The notes below the pieces were generated by a model. That model ran no database searches. It saw only the letters and a program-made list of their open reading frames with translations, and was not told the origin of the DNA. A program made the translations under genes and the position numbers. Of a DNA stretch of 64,000 nt, positions 1 through 9,009 are shown one piece after another; position 1 is the stretch's first letter; each line of letters opens with the position of its first letter. The stretch is from Mycobacterium dioxanotrophicus (lineage in GTDB: Bacteria > Actinomycetota > Actinomycetes > Mycobacteriales > Mycobacteriaceae): NCBI RefSeq assembly GCF_002157835.1, contig NZ_CP020809.1, forward strand, positions 6,634,001 through 6,698,000, written 5' to 3'.

Positions 1-761
1 TGTCGAATCCATCGGAGCCGGACGACGCCGGTAGGCCGGGGCGAGCAGACGACCAGACCGAGCAGATGAGGGTGGACGCCGAGTCCGAGGCCACCACCGA
101 GATCATCGGATCCGCGACCGCCATGACAGAAGCGGCGCAGCAGCACGACGAGCGACGGTTCACCGCGCCGTCGGGCTTTGACGGTTCGACACAGAAGATC
201 GACACCCCGCCGGACCCCGAAACCGAGGTGTTCGCCCCACCGACGGCAAAAGCCGCGGCGCCCCAGATGATTCCGCCGCGGGACGGGGCGCCGGTGCCAC
301 CCGCCCCCGAGACGCCGTCGCGGCGCAGCTGGGGTTGGGTGATCGCGGTCCTGCTGGTGATCGCAGCACTGGTGGCCATCGCGATCCTGGGCACCGTGCT
401 GCTCACCCGCAACTCCACGGCGTCGTCGCAGGAAGACAAGGTGCGCGCCACCATCGAGAACTTCGACGCCGCGGTCCAGAGCGGTGATCTGGCCACGCTG
501 CGCTCCATCACCTGCGGCAGCACGCGCGACAACTACGTCAACTACGACCAGCGGGCCTGGGACGAAACCCATGCCCGCGTGGCCGCAGCCAAGCAGTACC
601 CCGTGGTGTCCAGCATCGACCAGGTGATGGTCAACGACGACCATGCCGAGGCCAACGTCACCACCTTCATGGCGTTCGCGCCCCAGACGCGGTCGACCCG
701 CAGCTTCGATCTGCAGTTCCGCGACGATCAGTGGAAGATCTGCCAGGCCCCCACGGGCTAG
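1..761 (+). CDS. Membrane-anchored protein with extracytoplasmic NTF2-like domain (5' end at window edge)
   Basis: The frame is open to the left edge. The first ATG is at 66, but bases 1-2 are TG followed in frame by codons for SNPSEPDD, so the true start codon is probably split by the window edge. Counted from the ATG at 66, an acidic, Pro/Ala-rich cytoplasmic part (residues 1-88) is followed by one hydrophobic segment at about 90-114. A C-terminal domain of about 110 residues then follows, with an N-terminal helix, a beta-rich end and two cysteines, resembling the NTF2/DUF4878-like domains common on mycobacterial single-pass proteins. It is convergent with fba. It resembles, from memory, the Rv0361 protein beside fba in M. 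tuberculosis. Function unknown. Confidence 0.75.
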   Translation, partial: SNPSEPDDAGRPGRADDQTEQMRVDAESEATTEIIGSATAMTEAAQQHDERRFTAPSGFDGSTQKIDTPPDPETEVFAPPTAKAAAPQMIPPRDGAPVPPAPETPSRRSWGWVIAVLLVIAALVAIAILGTVLLTRNSTASSQEDKVRATIENFDAAVQSGDLATLRSITCGSTRDNYVNYDQRAWDETHARVAAAKQYPVVSSIDQVMVNDDHAEANVTTFMAFAPQTRSTRSFDLQFRDDQWKICQAPTG

Positions 762-763
762 CA

Positions 764-832
764 GGCTCAGCCGGCGGTGCCCAATTTGCCGGCTCAGCCG
801 GCGGTGCCCAATTTGCCGGCTCAGCCGGCGGT
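764..832. repeat. 27-bp tandem repeat over the fba stop codon
   Basis: Two perfect 27-bp copies (764-790 and 791-817) are followed by 15 bases of a third (818-832). Each unit contains the palindrome GCCGG-CTCAG-CCGGC. The third copy covers the last codons and stop of fba. Because 27 is a multiple of three, fba is followed by two more in-frame copies of its last three codons and stop. The array fills the gap between the convergent genes and gives a series of small GC hairpins, which may act as a bidirectional terminator. Confidence 0.85.
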
Positions 833-1858
833 CACACTGCGGCCCGCGCTGTGCAGGTCGTTGCACGCCTCGGTCACGCGCTCGGTCATGGAGGCCTCGG
901 CCTTCTTGAGGTAGGTGCGCGGATCGTAGGTCTTCTTGTTGCCGACCTCGCCGTCGACCTTGAGCACGCCGTCGTAATTGCTGAACATGTGCCCGGCGAT
1001 CGGACGAGTGAACGCGTACTGCGTGTCGGTGTCGACATTCATCTTGACCACGCCGTACTTCAGCGAATCCTCGATCTCGGACTTCAGCGAACCCGAGCCG
1101 CCGTGGAAGACGAAGTCGAAAGGCTTTGCGTCGCCGGACAATCCGAGCTTCTGCGCGGCCACGCGCTGCCCCTCGGCCAGCACCTCGGGCTTGAGCACGA
1201 CGTTGCCGGGCTTGTACACGCCGTGCACGTTGCCGAACGTCGCCGCCAGCAGGTACCGGCCCTTCTCGCCGGCGCCCAGCGCGTCGATGGTCTTCTCGAA
1301 GTCCTCCGGGCTGGTGTAGAGCTTCTCGTTGATCTCGGCTTCGACGCCGTCTTCCTCGCCGCCGACCACGCCGATTTCCACCTCGAGGATGATCTTGGCG
1401 GCCGCCGCGAGCTTGAGCAGGTCTTGGGCGATGGCCAGGTTCTCGTCGATCGGTATCGCCGAGCCGTCCCACATGTGCGACTGGAACAGCGGATTGCGCC
1501 CGGCGGCCACCCGCTCGGCGGAAATGGCCAGCAGCGGCCGGACATAGGTGTCCAGCTTGTCCTTCGGACAATGGTCGGTGTGCAGCGCGACGGTGATCGG
1601 ATACCTGTCGGCGATCACATGGGCGAATTCGGCCAGCGCGACGGCGCCGGTGACCATGTCCTTGACCCCGAGGCCGGAGCCGAACTCCGCGCCGCCGGTG
1701 GAGAACTGGATGATGCCGTCACTGCCCGCGTCGGCGAAGCCCTTGATCGCCGCATTGATGCTCTCCGACCCGACGCAGTTGATCGCCGGGAACGCGAACG
1801 AATGCTCCTTGGCCCGGCCCAGCATCTCGGCGTAAACCTCGGGAGTGGCGATGGGCAT
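821..1858 (-). CDS. fba: Class II fructose-bisphosphate aldolase
   Basis: Zinc-dependent aldolase of glycolysis and gluconeogenesis, interconverting fructose 1,6-bisphosphate with dihydroxyacetone phosphate and glyceraldehyde 3-phosphate in the cytoplasm. The 345-residue product has the usual length for the family. The HTDHC motif supplies the catalytic Asp95 and zinc ligand His96. The other zinc ligands are His212 (GNVHG) and His252 (FHGGSGS, also the phosphate-binding loop). The start is placed at the ATG of MPIATPEVYAEM, where family similarity begins; the frame is open further upstream but that part is unlike the family. The gene is divergent from dedA across about 90 bp, which must hold both promoters. 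Confidence 0.96.
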   Translation of the reverse strand: MPIATPEVYAEMLGRAKEHSFAFPAINCVGSESINAAIKGFADAGSDGIIQFSTGGAEFGSGLGVKDMVTGAVALAEFAHVIADRYPITVALHTDHCPKDKLDTYVRPLLAISAERVAAGRNPLFQSHMWDGSAIPIDENLAIAQDLLKLAAAAKIILEVEIGVVGGEEDGVEAEINEKLYTSPEDFEKTIDALGAGEKGRYLLAATFGNVHGVYKPGNVVLKPEVLAEGQRVAAQKLGLSGDAKPFDFVFHGGSGSLKSEIEDSLKYGVVKMNVDTDTQYAFTRPIAGHMFSNYDGVLKVDGEVGNKKTYDPRTYLKKAEASMTERVTEACNDLHSAGRSVTAG

Positions 1859-1949
1859 GACGGTGTCCTTTCCTGTCCCATGCTGATTGTTGCGGCGCAG
1901 GTTCTCGCAGGTGCGGGACGGTGACAGGGCGCAGGTACCCTTGGGACTC

Positions 1950-2642
1950 GTGATCGCCACCGCCATCCCAGAGGTTACGACCAATCTGGCGCTGATGCCG
2001 AGTTTCATGGATCCGCTCAACCTCATCGGATACTTCGGCGCGTGGGCGCTCGTGGGCATCCTGGTCGTGGTGTTCGTCGAGTCCGGAGTCCTCTTCCCGA
2101 TCCTGCCCGGTGACTCGCTGTTGTTCGTGGCGGGCATGCTCGCGGCGGGTACCGCGGCCCGGGGAATCGACGCCCAGGCGAACTTCCAGCTGTGGCAGCT
2201 GCTGGTGTTCATCCCGCTGGCCGCGATCCTCGGCGGGCAGGTGGGCTACTTCATCGGGCGCACCATCGGCACGTCGATGTTCAAGCCCGACGCCAAGGTG
2301 CTCAAACAGCGCTACCTCGACGAGGCACACGCCTTCTTCGAGCAGCGTGGGCCGTTCGCCATCGTGATCGCGCGCTTCGTGCCGATCGTGCGGACCCTGG
2401 CCCCACTGACCGCGGGCGCTGCGAAGATGCGCTATTCGGTGTTCACGACCTTCAACATCCTCGGTGCGGTGGTCTGGGGTGTCGGCCTGATCCTGCTGGG
2501 CTACTGGCTGGGTCAGTTCACGATCATCCAGAAGCTGCTGGAACCCATCTTCATCGTCATCGTGCTGGCCTCGGTCGCCCCGATGTTCATCGAGTGGCTC
2601 AAGCGTCGCCGCGCGACGAAGGATGCGTCCGAGACCCCTTAG
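1950..2642 (+). CDS. DedA/VTT-family membrane protein
   Basis: Integral membrane protein of about 230 residues in the DedA (SNARE-associated/VTT) family, implicated in lipid carrier or undecaprenyl-phosphate flipping and proton-dependent envelope homeostasis. Family signatures are visible: an early re-entrant segment (VESGVLFPILPGDSLLF), the GYFIGRTIG segment, and the conserved ARFVPIVRTLAPLTAG motif with its paired arginines, followed by two hydrophobic helices. The GTG at 1950 is chosen because the sequence becomes DedA-like just after it; 1887 and an ATG at about 1995 are alternatives. The end overlaps the convergent coxE by 4 bp. Confidence 0.88.
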   Translation: MIATAIPEVTTNLALMPSFMDPLNLIGYFGAWALVGILVVVFVESGVLFPILPGDSLLFVAGMLAAGTAARGIDAQANFQLWQLLVFIPLAAILGGQVGYFIGRTIGTSMFKPDAKVLKQRYLDEAHAFFEQRGPFAIVIARFVPIVRTLAPLTAGAAKMRYSVFTTFNILGAVVWGVGLILLGYWLGQFTIIQKLLEPIFIVIVLASVAPMFIEWLKRRRATKDASETP

Positions 2643-3826
2643 CCGAGCACGTCGAACAGTTCCCGCAGCCCGGCGAGGGTGTGTGCGGGCAGGAAATGGT
2701 CGCAGAACGGCAGTGCCGCAGCCATCGATCCGGTGAGCGGGGCGAATCCCGGGGCGGCTGCGCGGGGGTTGAGCCAGATCACCAGGTGTGCGCGACGCCG
2801 TAGCCGGCTCATGGCACGGCGCAGCGTGTCCGGCCCGTCGGCGTCCCAGCCGTCCGAGGCGATCACCACGACCGCCCCGCGCAGGGCGTTGCCGTGCGGT
2901 AGCGCCAGCAGGGTGCCGATCGAGCGGCCCAGGTGAGTGCCGCCGTAGCGGTCGATCACCTTGTCGTTGGCCCGGGCCAGCGCGGTCTCGGCACAGCGGT
3001 GCGACAGTGCCGCGGTCAGCCTCGTCAGCGTGGTCGCGAACGCGAACACCTCAGGACGCAGCCCCGAGGAGCGTAGGGCCGTCGCCCGCATCAGGTGCAG
3101 GTAGACCGTGGCGTACGGCTGCATCGAACCGCTGACGTCGCAGACCAGGACCACCCGGCGCGGCCGCACCTGCCTACGGGTGCGGGCCACCCGCAGCGGC
3201 TCCCATCCGGTCGTCCGAGATGCCTTGATGGTTGCGCGCAGGTCGACGTGCCGCCCGGCCGGGTGGCGTTGACGACGCAACGTACGCCGCCGTGGCCAGC
3301 GGGTTTGCGCGCTTTCGAGCCAGGCTCCGATGCGGCGCAGCTCGTCGGAGTCGAATTGTTCGAACGGCGTGTCGGCCTGCGCGACGAGTCGGCTCGGCAA
3401 CAGCTCCGGCACCGCACTGCCCGTGGGCGGATGTGTCGCGGCGCTGACCGAGGCCAGCCGCGTGGTCCACGGCAGCCCGTCACCGTCCCCGGCCGACGGG
3501 GCATCGGCGGTGGGCCGCCCCGCCGGGCTCAGCGCCGGGTCCAGCGGCCTTTTCACGCTCACTGGATCGAGACCGAGCACGGCGTCATCGAACACCGCAT
3601 GGAACACCGCGTCGAATGCCGCGAGGTCGTCGACCCGGCTCACCAAGGTCAGCCGCGCCGCCCAGTACAGCTGGGACCGGCGGGCGGGAGCCAGCACATG
3701 CATCGCTTCGACCAGGCCGGCGGATCCGACCGCCGACACCGCGACTCCGGCGCCGCGCAGCCGATCGACCAGGGCGACCGCGAACGCGGCGAGGTCGACC
3801 CCCCTGAGCAGGTGCGGGCTCGTCAT
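2639..3826 (-). CDS. coxE: VWA-domain protein CoxE (CO dehydrogenase maturation)
   Basis: 395-residue cytoplasmic protein with a von Willebrand A domain in its C-terminal half. The MIDAS motif DVSGS lies at 230-234 after VVLVC, and a second MIDAS threonine region follows in YGGTHLGRSI. CoxE works with the MoxR-type ATPase CoxD to insert the sulfur and copper of the [CuSMoO2] centre into CO dehydrogenase; this role is known from Oligotropha. It is the last gene of the cox operon and its ATG overlaps the coxG stop (4-bp overlap), which indicates translational coupling. Confidence 0.88.
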   Translation of the reverse strand: MTSPHLLRGVDLAAFAVALVDRLRGAGVAVSAVGSAGLVEAMHVLAPARRSQLYWAARLTLVSRVDDLAAFDAVFHAVFDDAVLGLDPVSVKRPLDPALSPAGRPTADAPSAGDGDGLPWTTRLASVSAATHPPTGSAVPELLPSRLVAQADTPFEQFDSDELRRIGAWLESAQTRWPRRRTLRRQRHPAGRHVDLRATIKASRTTGWEPLRVARTRRQVRPRRVVLVCDVSGSMQPYATVYLHLMRATALRSSGLRPEVFAFATTLTRLTAALSHRCAETALARANDKVIDRYGGTHLGRSIGTLLALPHGNALRGAVVVIASDGWDADGPDTLRRAMSRLRRRAHLVIWLNPRAAAPGFAPLTGSMAAALPFCDHFLPAHTLAGLRELFDVLG

Positions 3827-4458
3827 CGACGGGCGCGGGCCATCCGGCGCACGATCGTGAACACCACAGCAGCCATCAGGAACGCCACCGCGACCCGGGG
3901 ACCGTACTTCTTCAACGCGCTGCCACCGGCCAGGTCGAGCAGGTCGATGGGCTGGGGTTCGGCTGCCCGCTGTGCCGGCCCGACGGCGGCCACGGGTGCC
4001 GCGGCCACGGGCTGGTCGGCGGCGAGCTTGGCTTCCAGCGAGTCGACGAACTGACCCAGCAGCTTCTCGGACACCTGCTGCAGCATGCCGCTGCCGAACT
4101 GCGCGAGCTTCCCCACGATCTTCAGATCGGTGTCGACGGTGACCCGGGTGGTCTGTCCCGCGTCGTGCAATCGGGCGGTGACCGTGGCGGCGGCGTTGCC
4201 GGTGCCGCGCGCTTCCTTGCCCTTGGCGTCGATGACGGCCCGATGCTCGTCGCGGTTCTGCTCGACGAAGCGCACCTTGCCGCTGAACTCACTGGTCACC
4301 GGGCCCACCTTGACCTTGACCTTGCCGAGTACGTCGTCGCCGTCCTGCCCGGTCAACTGTGCGCCGGGCATCAGCGGGACCACCTGGTCGAGATCGGTGA
4401 GTAGATCCCACGCGTCCTCGATCGGCACGCTGACGGTGAACTCGTTGGCGATGTTCAT
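3823..4458 (-). CDS. coxG: SRPBCC-fold membrane anchor CoxG
   Basis: 211-residue protein. The N-terminal 150 residues are a polyketide-cyclase/SRPBCC-type domain of the CoxG family (AWDLLTDLDQVVPLMPGAQL, then the conserved FSGKVRF segment). A Pro/Ala linker follows, then a C-terminal hydrophobic helix (about 187-204) ending in RRMARARR, a positive-inside anchor. In carboxidotrophs CoxG recruits CO dehydrogenase to the membrane so that its electrons reach the respiratory chain. It sits between coxD and coxE with 4-bp overlaps on both sides. Confidence 0.88.
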   Translation of the reverse strand: MNIANEFTVSVPIEDAWDLLTDLDQVVPLMPGAQLTGQDGDDVLGKVKVKVGPVTSEFSGKVRFVEQNRDEHRAVIDAKGKEARGTGNAAATVTARLHDAGQTTRVTVDTDLKIVGKLAQFGSGMLQQVSEKLLGQFVDSLEAKLAADQPVAAAPVAAVGPAQRAAEPQPIDLLDLAGGSALKKYGPRVAVAFLMAAVVFTIVRRMARARR

Positions 4459-5348
4459 GGCGGGCTCCCTCTCAGTTCCAGCAATGCGTCGTGCAGGATT
4501 TGGCTGTCGTCAGGGGTTTTCGCCAGTGCGCCGAGCGTGCCCGGCGCGGCGGGATCGACCAAGTCTGAAACCCCGAGTGCCACCAGCGCGGCCACCCAGT
4601 CGATGGTTTCGGCGATGCCCGGTGGCTTGTCCAGGTCGAGATTGCGTGCGGCACCGACGAATTGGGCCACGCGTTCGATGAGCGCGTCGGTCGCGCCGGG
4701 TACGGTGCGTCGGACGATCGCGACGGCCGTGCCCCGGTCCGGGTACTCGATCCAGTGGTAGAGGCAGCGTCGGCGCAGGGCGTCGTGCAGGTCGCGGCTG
4801 CGGTTGGAGGTCAGCACCACGATCGGCGGCCGCTCGGCGGCGAACGTTCCCAGCTCGGGCACGGTGACCGCGGCCTCACCGAGGAATTCCAGCAGCAGTG
4901 CCTCGAATTCGTCGTCGGCACGGTCGATCTCGTCGACGAGCAGCACCGGCGGGGTGGGCCCGCGATGGCGGACACTCTGCAGGATGGGCCGGTCGATGAG
5001 ATACGCCTCGGTATAGAGGTCGGATTCGCCGACTGCCGCTCCGCCGTGGGCCTCCGCCAGCCGGATCGACAACAACTGGCGCTGGTAGTTCCAGTCGTAG
5101 AGGGCCTCGGCCGCCGTCAGCCCCTCGTAGCACTGCAACCGGATCAACGGGGTGTCGAGCACTGCGGCAAGGGTTTTGGCGGCGGTCGTCTTGCCGACGC
5201 CGGGTTCGCCCTCCAGCAGCAGCGGCCGGCCCATGGTCACCGCGAGGTAGATCGCCGTCGCGGTGCCTTCGCCGAGCAGGTAGTCGTGGACGTCGAAGCG
5301 CCGCGCCACGTCGGCGACGCCGCCGAATGGTTCAGTGGCCATGCGCAT
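4455..5348 (-). CDS. coxD: MoxR-type AAA+ ATPase CoxD
   Basis: AAA+ chaperone of about 297 residues. It has a Walker A at about 47-54 (GEPGVGKT), a Walker B PVLLVDEIDRAD, a sensor 1 in VVLTSNRSRDL, and the MoxR feature LLLEGEPG. CoxD unfolds or remodels apo-CO dehydrogenase during assembly of the Mo/Cu site and partners the VWA protein CoxE. ATGs at 5348 and 5342 are both possible, without a clear ribosome-binding site. Either overlaps the 3' end of the preceding XdhC-like gene by about 11-17 bp, and the other end overlaps coxG by 4 bp. Confidence 0.9.
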   Translation of the reverse strand: MRMATEPFGGVADVARRFDVHDYLLGEGTATAIYLAVTMGRPLLLEGEPGVGKTTAAKTLAAVLDTPLIRLQCYEGLTAAEALYDWNYQRQLLSIRLAEAHGGAAVGESDLYTEAYLIDRPILQSVRHRGPTPPVLLVDEIDRADDEFEALLLEFLGEAAVTVPELGTFAAERPPIVVLTSNRSRDLHDALRRRCLYHWIEYPDRGTAVAIVRRTVPGATDALIERVAQFVGAARNLDLDKPPGIAETIDWVAALVALGVSDLVDPAAPGTLGALAKTPDDSQILHDALLELRGSPP

Positions 5349-6123
5349 CGCAGTGGTGTTCGCCGGAATCGGGCGGCCGGGCGTGGGTCTCGAACGAACG
5401 CTCCGCGAGGCCACCGACCCTGATGCCCTGGATCACCTCGGCCACGATGGACACCGCGATCTCGGCGGGGGTCTTCGCTCCGATGGACAGCCCGACCGGG
5501 GTGTGCACGCGTGCGCGTTCAGCCTCCGACAACTGCATGGCATCCAGGATCGAGGCGCCCCGCACCCGGCTGGCCACCAGACCGACGTAACGCACCCCGG
5601 CATCCAGTGCGGCCCTGATGATCTCGGCCTCGGGACCACCGAGGCTCGCGATGACGACCGCGGTGGTATCACCGAAATCGGCGCCGTCGACGTCTGCAGG
5701 GCGACGCACGTCGTAGCCGAGTACCGCGCACAGGTCGACCACCCGGTCGCCCACCGGTGTCGCACCGACGATCTGCACCAGGGGTGCGGGCACCTCGGGC
5801 GCGAGGAAGATCTCCAGCGCGCCCCCGGACAGGCACGGGTTGACCACCACGCAGGCGCCCGGCGCCTCCGGGAAATGCACGTCACCGTCCGGCAGCACCC
5901 GCAGCAGTACGCTCTGGCCGACCTGCAGTGCGCCCAGAGCGGCCTTGCGTACGGAGTTCTGCGCGCATTGACCACCGACGAACCCCTCGATGGTGCCGTC
6001 TGCCAACAGGATCGCCTCGTCGCCCGCGTGGGCCGAGGCAGGCGGTTGCGCGCGCACCACGGTGGCGTGCACGAACGGTGTCCGGGCCCGTCGCAGTTGC
6101 GCTACCCGTTCGGTCAGGGTCAT
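5332..6123 (-). CDS. XdhC/CoxF-like molybdenum-enzyme maturation factor (short form)
   Basis: 263-residue XdhC-family protein. Its N-terminal part has a variant cysteine motif (FVGGQCAQNSVR) where relatives have SGGCVEG. The C-terminal half is a Rossmann-like domain with IVGATPVGDRVVDL and SIGAKTPAEIAVSI. XdhC proteins bind molybdenum cofactor, promote its sulfuration and deliver it to xanthine dehydrogenase-family enzymes. Its place between coxL and coxD points to a dedicated role in CO dehydrogenase maturation. The ATG of MTLTERV is chosen: it lies 11 bp after the coxL stop. Confidence 0.85.
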   Translation of the reverse strand: MTLTERVAQLRRARTPFVHATVVRAQPPASAHAGDEAILLADGTIEGFVGGQCAQNSVRKAALGALQVGQSVLLRVLPDGDVHFPEAPGACVVVNPCLSGGALEIFLAPEVPAPLVQIVGATPVGDRVVDLCAVLGYDVRRPADVDGADFGDTTAVVIASLGGPEAEIIRAALDAGVRYVGLVASRVRGASILDAMQLSEAERARVHTPVGLSIGAKTPAEIAVSIVAEVIQGIRVGGLAERSFETHARPPDSGEHHCDAHGH

Positions 6124-6134
6124 CCGGTCTCCCT

Positions 6135-8534
6135 CTAGATAGGCGGCCGTGCCCGGCCCTGCATGGCTTCCCACACCCGCGACGGCGTCAGCGGCATGTC
6201 GGCGTGCCGAACACCGAACGGCGCCAACGCATCCACGACGGCGTTCACGACGGCGGGCGGCGAACCGACCGTGGCGGACTCACCGATGCCTTTCGCGCCG
6301 ATCGGGTGATGCGGCGACGGCGTGACGGTGTGGCCGGTCTCGAAGTGCGGCACCTCCATCGCGGTGGGAATCAGGTAGTCCATGAGCGACCCGCCCAGGC
6401 AGTTGCCGTCGGCGTCGAACGCGATCATCTCCATCAGCGCCATGCCGATGCCGTCGACCAGGCCGCCGTGCACCTGCCCTTCGATGATCATCGGGTTGAT
6501 CCGGGTGCCACAGTCGTCGACCGCGAGGAACCGGCGCACCTTCACCACGGCGGTGCCGGGGTCGATGTCGACGACGCAGAAGTACGCGCCGTACGGGTAG
6601 GTGAGATTCTCCGGGTTGTAACAGATCTGGGCGTCGAGACCACCTTCCAGTCCCTCCGGCAGGTCCCCCGCCCCGTGCGCGCGCATCGCGATGTCCTGGA
6701 TGGTCACCGACGCCGTGGGGTCACCCTTGACGTGGAAGCTGCCCTTGTCCCACTCGAGGTCGGCGACCGAGGCTTCGAGCATGCCCGAGGCGATGATCTT
6801 GGCCTTGTCGCGCACCTTGCGCGCGACGAGCGCGGCCGCCGCACCCGATACCGGGGTGGACCGGCTGCCGTAGGTGCCCAGACCGAACGGCGTCTGATCG
6901 GTGTCGCCGTGCACCACGTCGATATCCTCGGGCGGGATGCCGAGCTCCTCGGCCACGATCTGCGCGAACGTCGTCTCGTGACCCTGCCCCTGCGTCTGAA
7001 CACTCAAGCGCACCACGGCTTTTCCGGTCGGATGCACCCGCAGCTCACAGCCGTCGGCCATGCCGAGCCCGAGGATGTCCATGTCCTTGCGGGGGCCGGC
7101 GCCCACGGCCTCGGTGAAGAACGACATCCCGATGCCCATGAGTTCACCGCGCTCGCGCTTTTCCCGCTGCTCGGCCCGCAGCGCGTCGTAGTCGATCATC
7201 TCCATCGCCAGGCGCATGGTCTTCTCGTACTCGCCGGAGTCGTACACCCAGCCGGTCTTGGACTTGTACGGGAACTGCTCGGGTTTCAACAGGTTTCGCA
7301 GTCGCAGCTCGGCAGGATCCATCTTGAGCTCGAAGGCCAGGCAATCCACCAGGCGCTCGACGAAGTACACGGCTTCGGTGATGCGGAACGAGCACGCATA
7401 CGCCACGCCACCGGGCGCCTTGTTGGTGTACACCGCGGTCATGTGGCAGTAGGCGGCTTCGATGTCATAGCTGCCGGTGAACACCCCGAAGAAACCGGCA
7501 GGGTATTTCACCGGGGCGGCAGTGCCGTTGAACGCGCCGTGGTCGGCGAGCACGTTGGACCGGATCGCGAGGATCTTGCCGTCACGGGTCGCGGCGATCT
7601 CACCGACCATGATGTAGTCGCGGGCAAAGCCTGTGCTGGTGAGGTTTTCGCTGCGGTCCTCCATCCACTTGACGGGCTTGCCCAGCAGTAGCGAGCCGAC
7701 GATGGCGCACACATAGCCGGGATAGATCGGCACCTTGTTGCCGAACCCGCCACCGATGTCCGGGGAGATCACCCGGATCTTGTGCTCGGGCAGGCCCGCG
7801 ACCAGTGCGTACAGCGTGCGGTGCGCGTGCGGGGCCTGCGAGGTGGACCAGAGTGTCAGCTTGCCGGATACGGGATCCAGATCGGCCACCGCACCGCAGG
7901 TTTCCATCGGCGCGGGATGCACCCGGGGATAGACCATCTCCTGCTTGACCACCACGTCGGCCGTGGCGAACACGGCCTCGGTGGCCGCGGCGTCACCGGT
8001 CTCCCAGTCGAAGCAGTGATTGTCGGTCTTGCCGTCGAGGTCGGTGCGGATCACCGGGGCGTCTGCGTCAAGTGCGTGGCGGGCGTCGATCACGGGGTCC
8101 AGCGGGTCGTACTCGACGTCGATGAGCTCCAACGCATCGCGCGCCGAGTAGCGGTCCTCGGCGACGACGAACGCGACCTCCTGGCCCTGGAACCGGACCT
8201 TGTCGGTGGCCAGCACGGCCTGTACATCGTTGGACAGGGTCGGCATCCATGCGAGGCCCTTTCCCGCCAGGTCGGCACCGGTGACCACGGCCTTGACCTT
8301 CGGATGTGCTTGCGCCGCACTGACGTCGATGCTGACGATCTTGGCGTGGGCGTACGGCGAACGGAGAATCGCCAGGTGCAGCATGCCGGGCAGTCTCACG
8401 TCGTCGACGTAGTTGCCGCGGCCCCGGATGAACCGCGGGTCCTCCTTGCGGAGCATTCTGCCGTGCCCGCACGGCTTTTCGTCGTTGGCGGCGGTGTCCT
8501 CGGGCCGGCTCACCGGGTTTTCCAGCGTCGTCAT
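6135..8534 (-). CDS. coxL: Aerobic CO dehydrogenase large subunit, form I (CoxL)
   Basis: 799-residue molybdopterin-cytosine-dinucleotide subunit that oxidises CO to CO2. The active-site loop AYACSFR lies at residues 378-384 (7383-7403). This is the form I signature AYXCSFR, whose cysteine (381 here) holds the copper of the Cu-S-Mo centre; form II enzymes have AYRGAGR instead. Further family marks are DIGGGFGNK near 260 and a GIGES loop near the C terminus that supplies the catalytic glutamate. The ATG overlaps the coxS stop by 4 bp. Known work on M. smegmatis shows such enzymes scavenge atmospheric CO during starvation. Confidence 0.95.
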   Translation of the reverse strand: MTTLENPVSRPEDTAANDEKPCGHGRMLRKEDPRFIRGRGNYVDDVRLPGMLHLAILRSPYAHAKIVSIDVSAAQAHPKVKAVVTGADLAGKGLAWMPTLSNDVQAVLATDKVRFQGQEVAFVVAEDRYSARDALELIDVEYDPLDPVIDARHALDADAPVIRTDLDGKTDNHCFDWETGDAAATEAVFATADVVVKQEMVYPRVHPAPMETCGAVADLDPVSGKLTLWSTSQAPHAHRTLYALVAGLPEHKIRVISPDIGGGFGNKVPIYPGYVCAIVGSLLLGKPVKWMEDRSENLTSTGFARDYIMVGEIAATRDGKILAIRSNVLADHGAFNGTAAPVKYPAGFFGVFTGSYDIEAAYCHMTAVYTNKAPGGVAYACSFRITEAVYFVERLVDCLAFELKMDPAELRLRNLLKPEQFPYKSKTGWVYDSGEYEKTMRLAMEMIDYDALRAEQREKRERGELMGIGMSFFTEAVGAGPRKDMDILGLGMADGCELRVHPTGKAVVRLSVQTQGQGHETTFAQIVAEELGIPPEDIDVVHGDTDQTPFGLGTYGSRSTPVSGAAAALVARKVRDKAKIIASGMLEASVADLEWDKGSFHVKGDPTASVTIQDIAMRAHGAGDLPEGLEGGLDAQICYNPENLTYPYGAYFCVVDIDPGTAVVKVRRFLAVDDCGTRINPMIIEGQVHGGLVDGIGMALMEMIAFDADGNCLGGSLMDYLIPTAMEVPHFETGHTVTPSPHHPIGAKGIGESATVGSPPAVVNAVVDALAPFGVRHADMPLTPSRVWEAMQGRARPPI

Positions 8535-9007
8535 ACGTTCGCCTCCTCGCGGGCATGCCGCGCGGCCCATTGCACGGAGCGCACGATCGTGGTGTAACCG
8601 GTGCACCGACAGATCTGGCCCGAAATGGCCTCGCGGATCTCGGCTTCGGTCGGATCGGGGTTGCGGTCCAGCAGGGCACGGGCCGTGATCATCATGCCCG
8701 GCGTGCAGAATCCGCACTGCAGGCCATGACACTGCATGAAGCCCTCCTGCACCGGGTCCAGGCGTCCGTCGACTTCCATGCCCTCCACCGTGCGGACCGC
8801 ATGCCCCGAGGCCATCGCGGCCAGCATTGTGCAGGACTTCACCGGTTCGCCGTCGACGTCCACCACACACGTTCCGCAGTTGGATGTATCGCAGCCCCAA
8901 TGGGTTCCGGTCAGCCCCAACTGGTCACGCAGGAAGTGCACCAACAGCATCCGCGGCTCGACCTCGGCGCTGACCACCTCACCGTTGACCGTCATGTTGA
9001 CCTGCAT
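8531..9007 (-). CDS. coxS: CO dehydrogenase small 2Fe-2S subunit (CoxS)
   Basis: 158-residue iron-sulfur subunit that passes electrons from the molybdenum site to FAD. A plant-type [2Fe-2S] site near residues 43-65 ([16 protein letters not shown], then SC) is followed by a helical [2Fe-2S] site (CGFCTPGM and later CRCTGY) toward the C terminus. The length matches the family. It lies between coxM (2-bp gap) and coxL (4-bp overlap), the standard M-S-L order of CO dehydrogenase operons. Confidence 0.95.
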   Translation of the reverse strand: MQVNMTVNGEVVSAEVEPRMLLVHFLRDQLGLTGTHWGCDTSNCGTCVVDVDGEPVKSCTMLAAMASGHAVRTVEGMEVDGRLDPVQEGFMQCHGLQCGFCTPGMMITARALLDRNPDPTEAEIREAISGQICRCTGYTTIVRSVQWAARHAREEANV

Positions 9008-9009
9008 GG

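Noticed and set aside
764..832. Possible CRISPR or VNTR minisatellite
   Set aside because: Only two and a half contiguous copies without spacers; better described as a tandem duplication of a gene end.
5928..7691. 587-codon frame on the plus strand
   Set aside because: Shadow of coxL, which shows full CO dehydrogenase motifs on the other strand.
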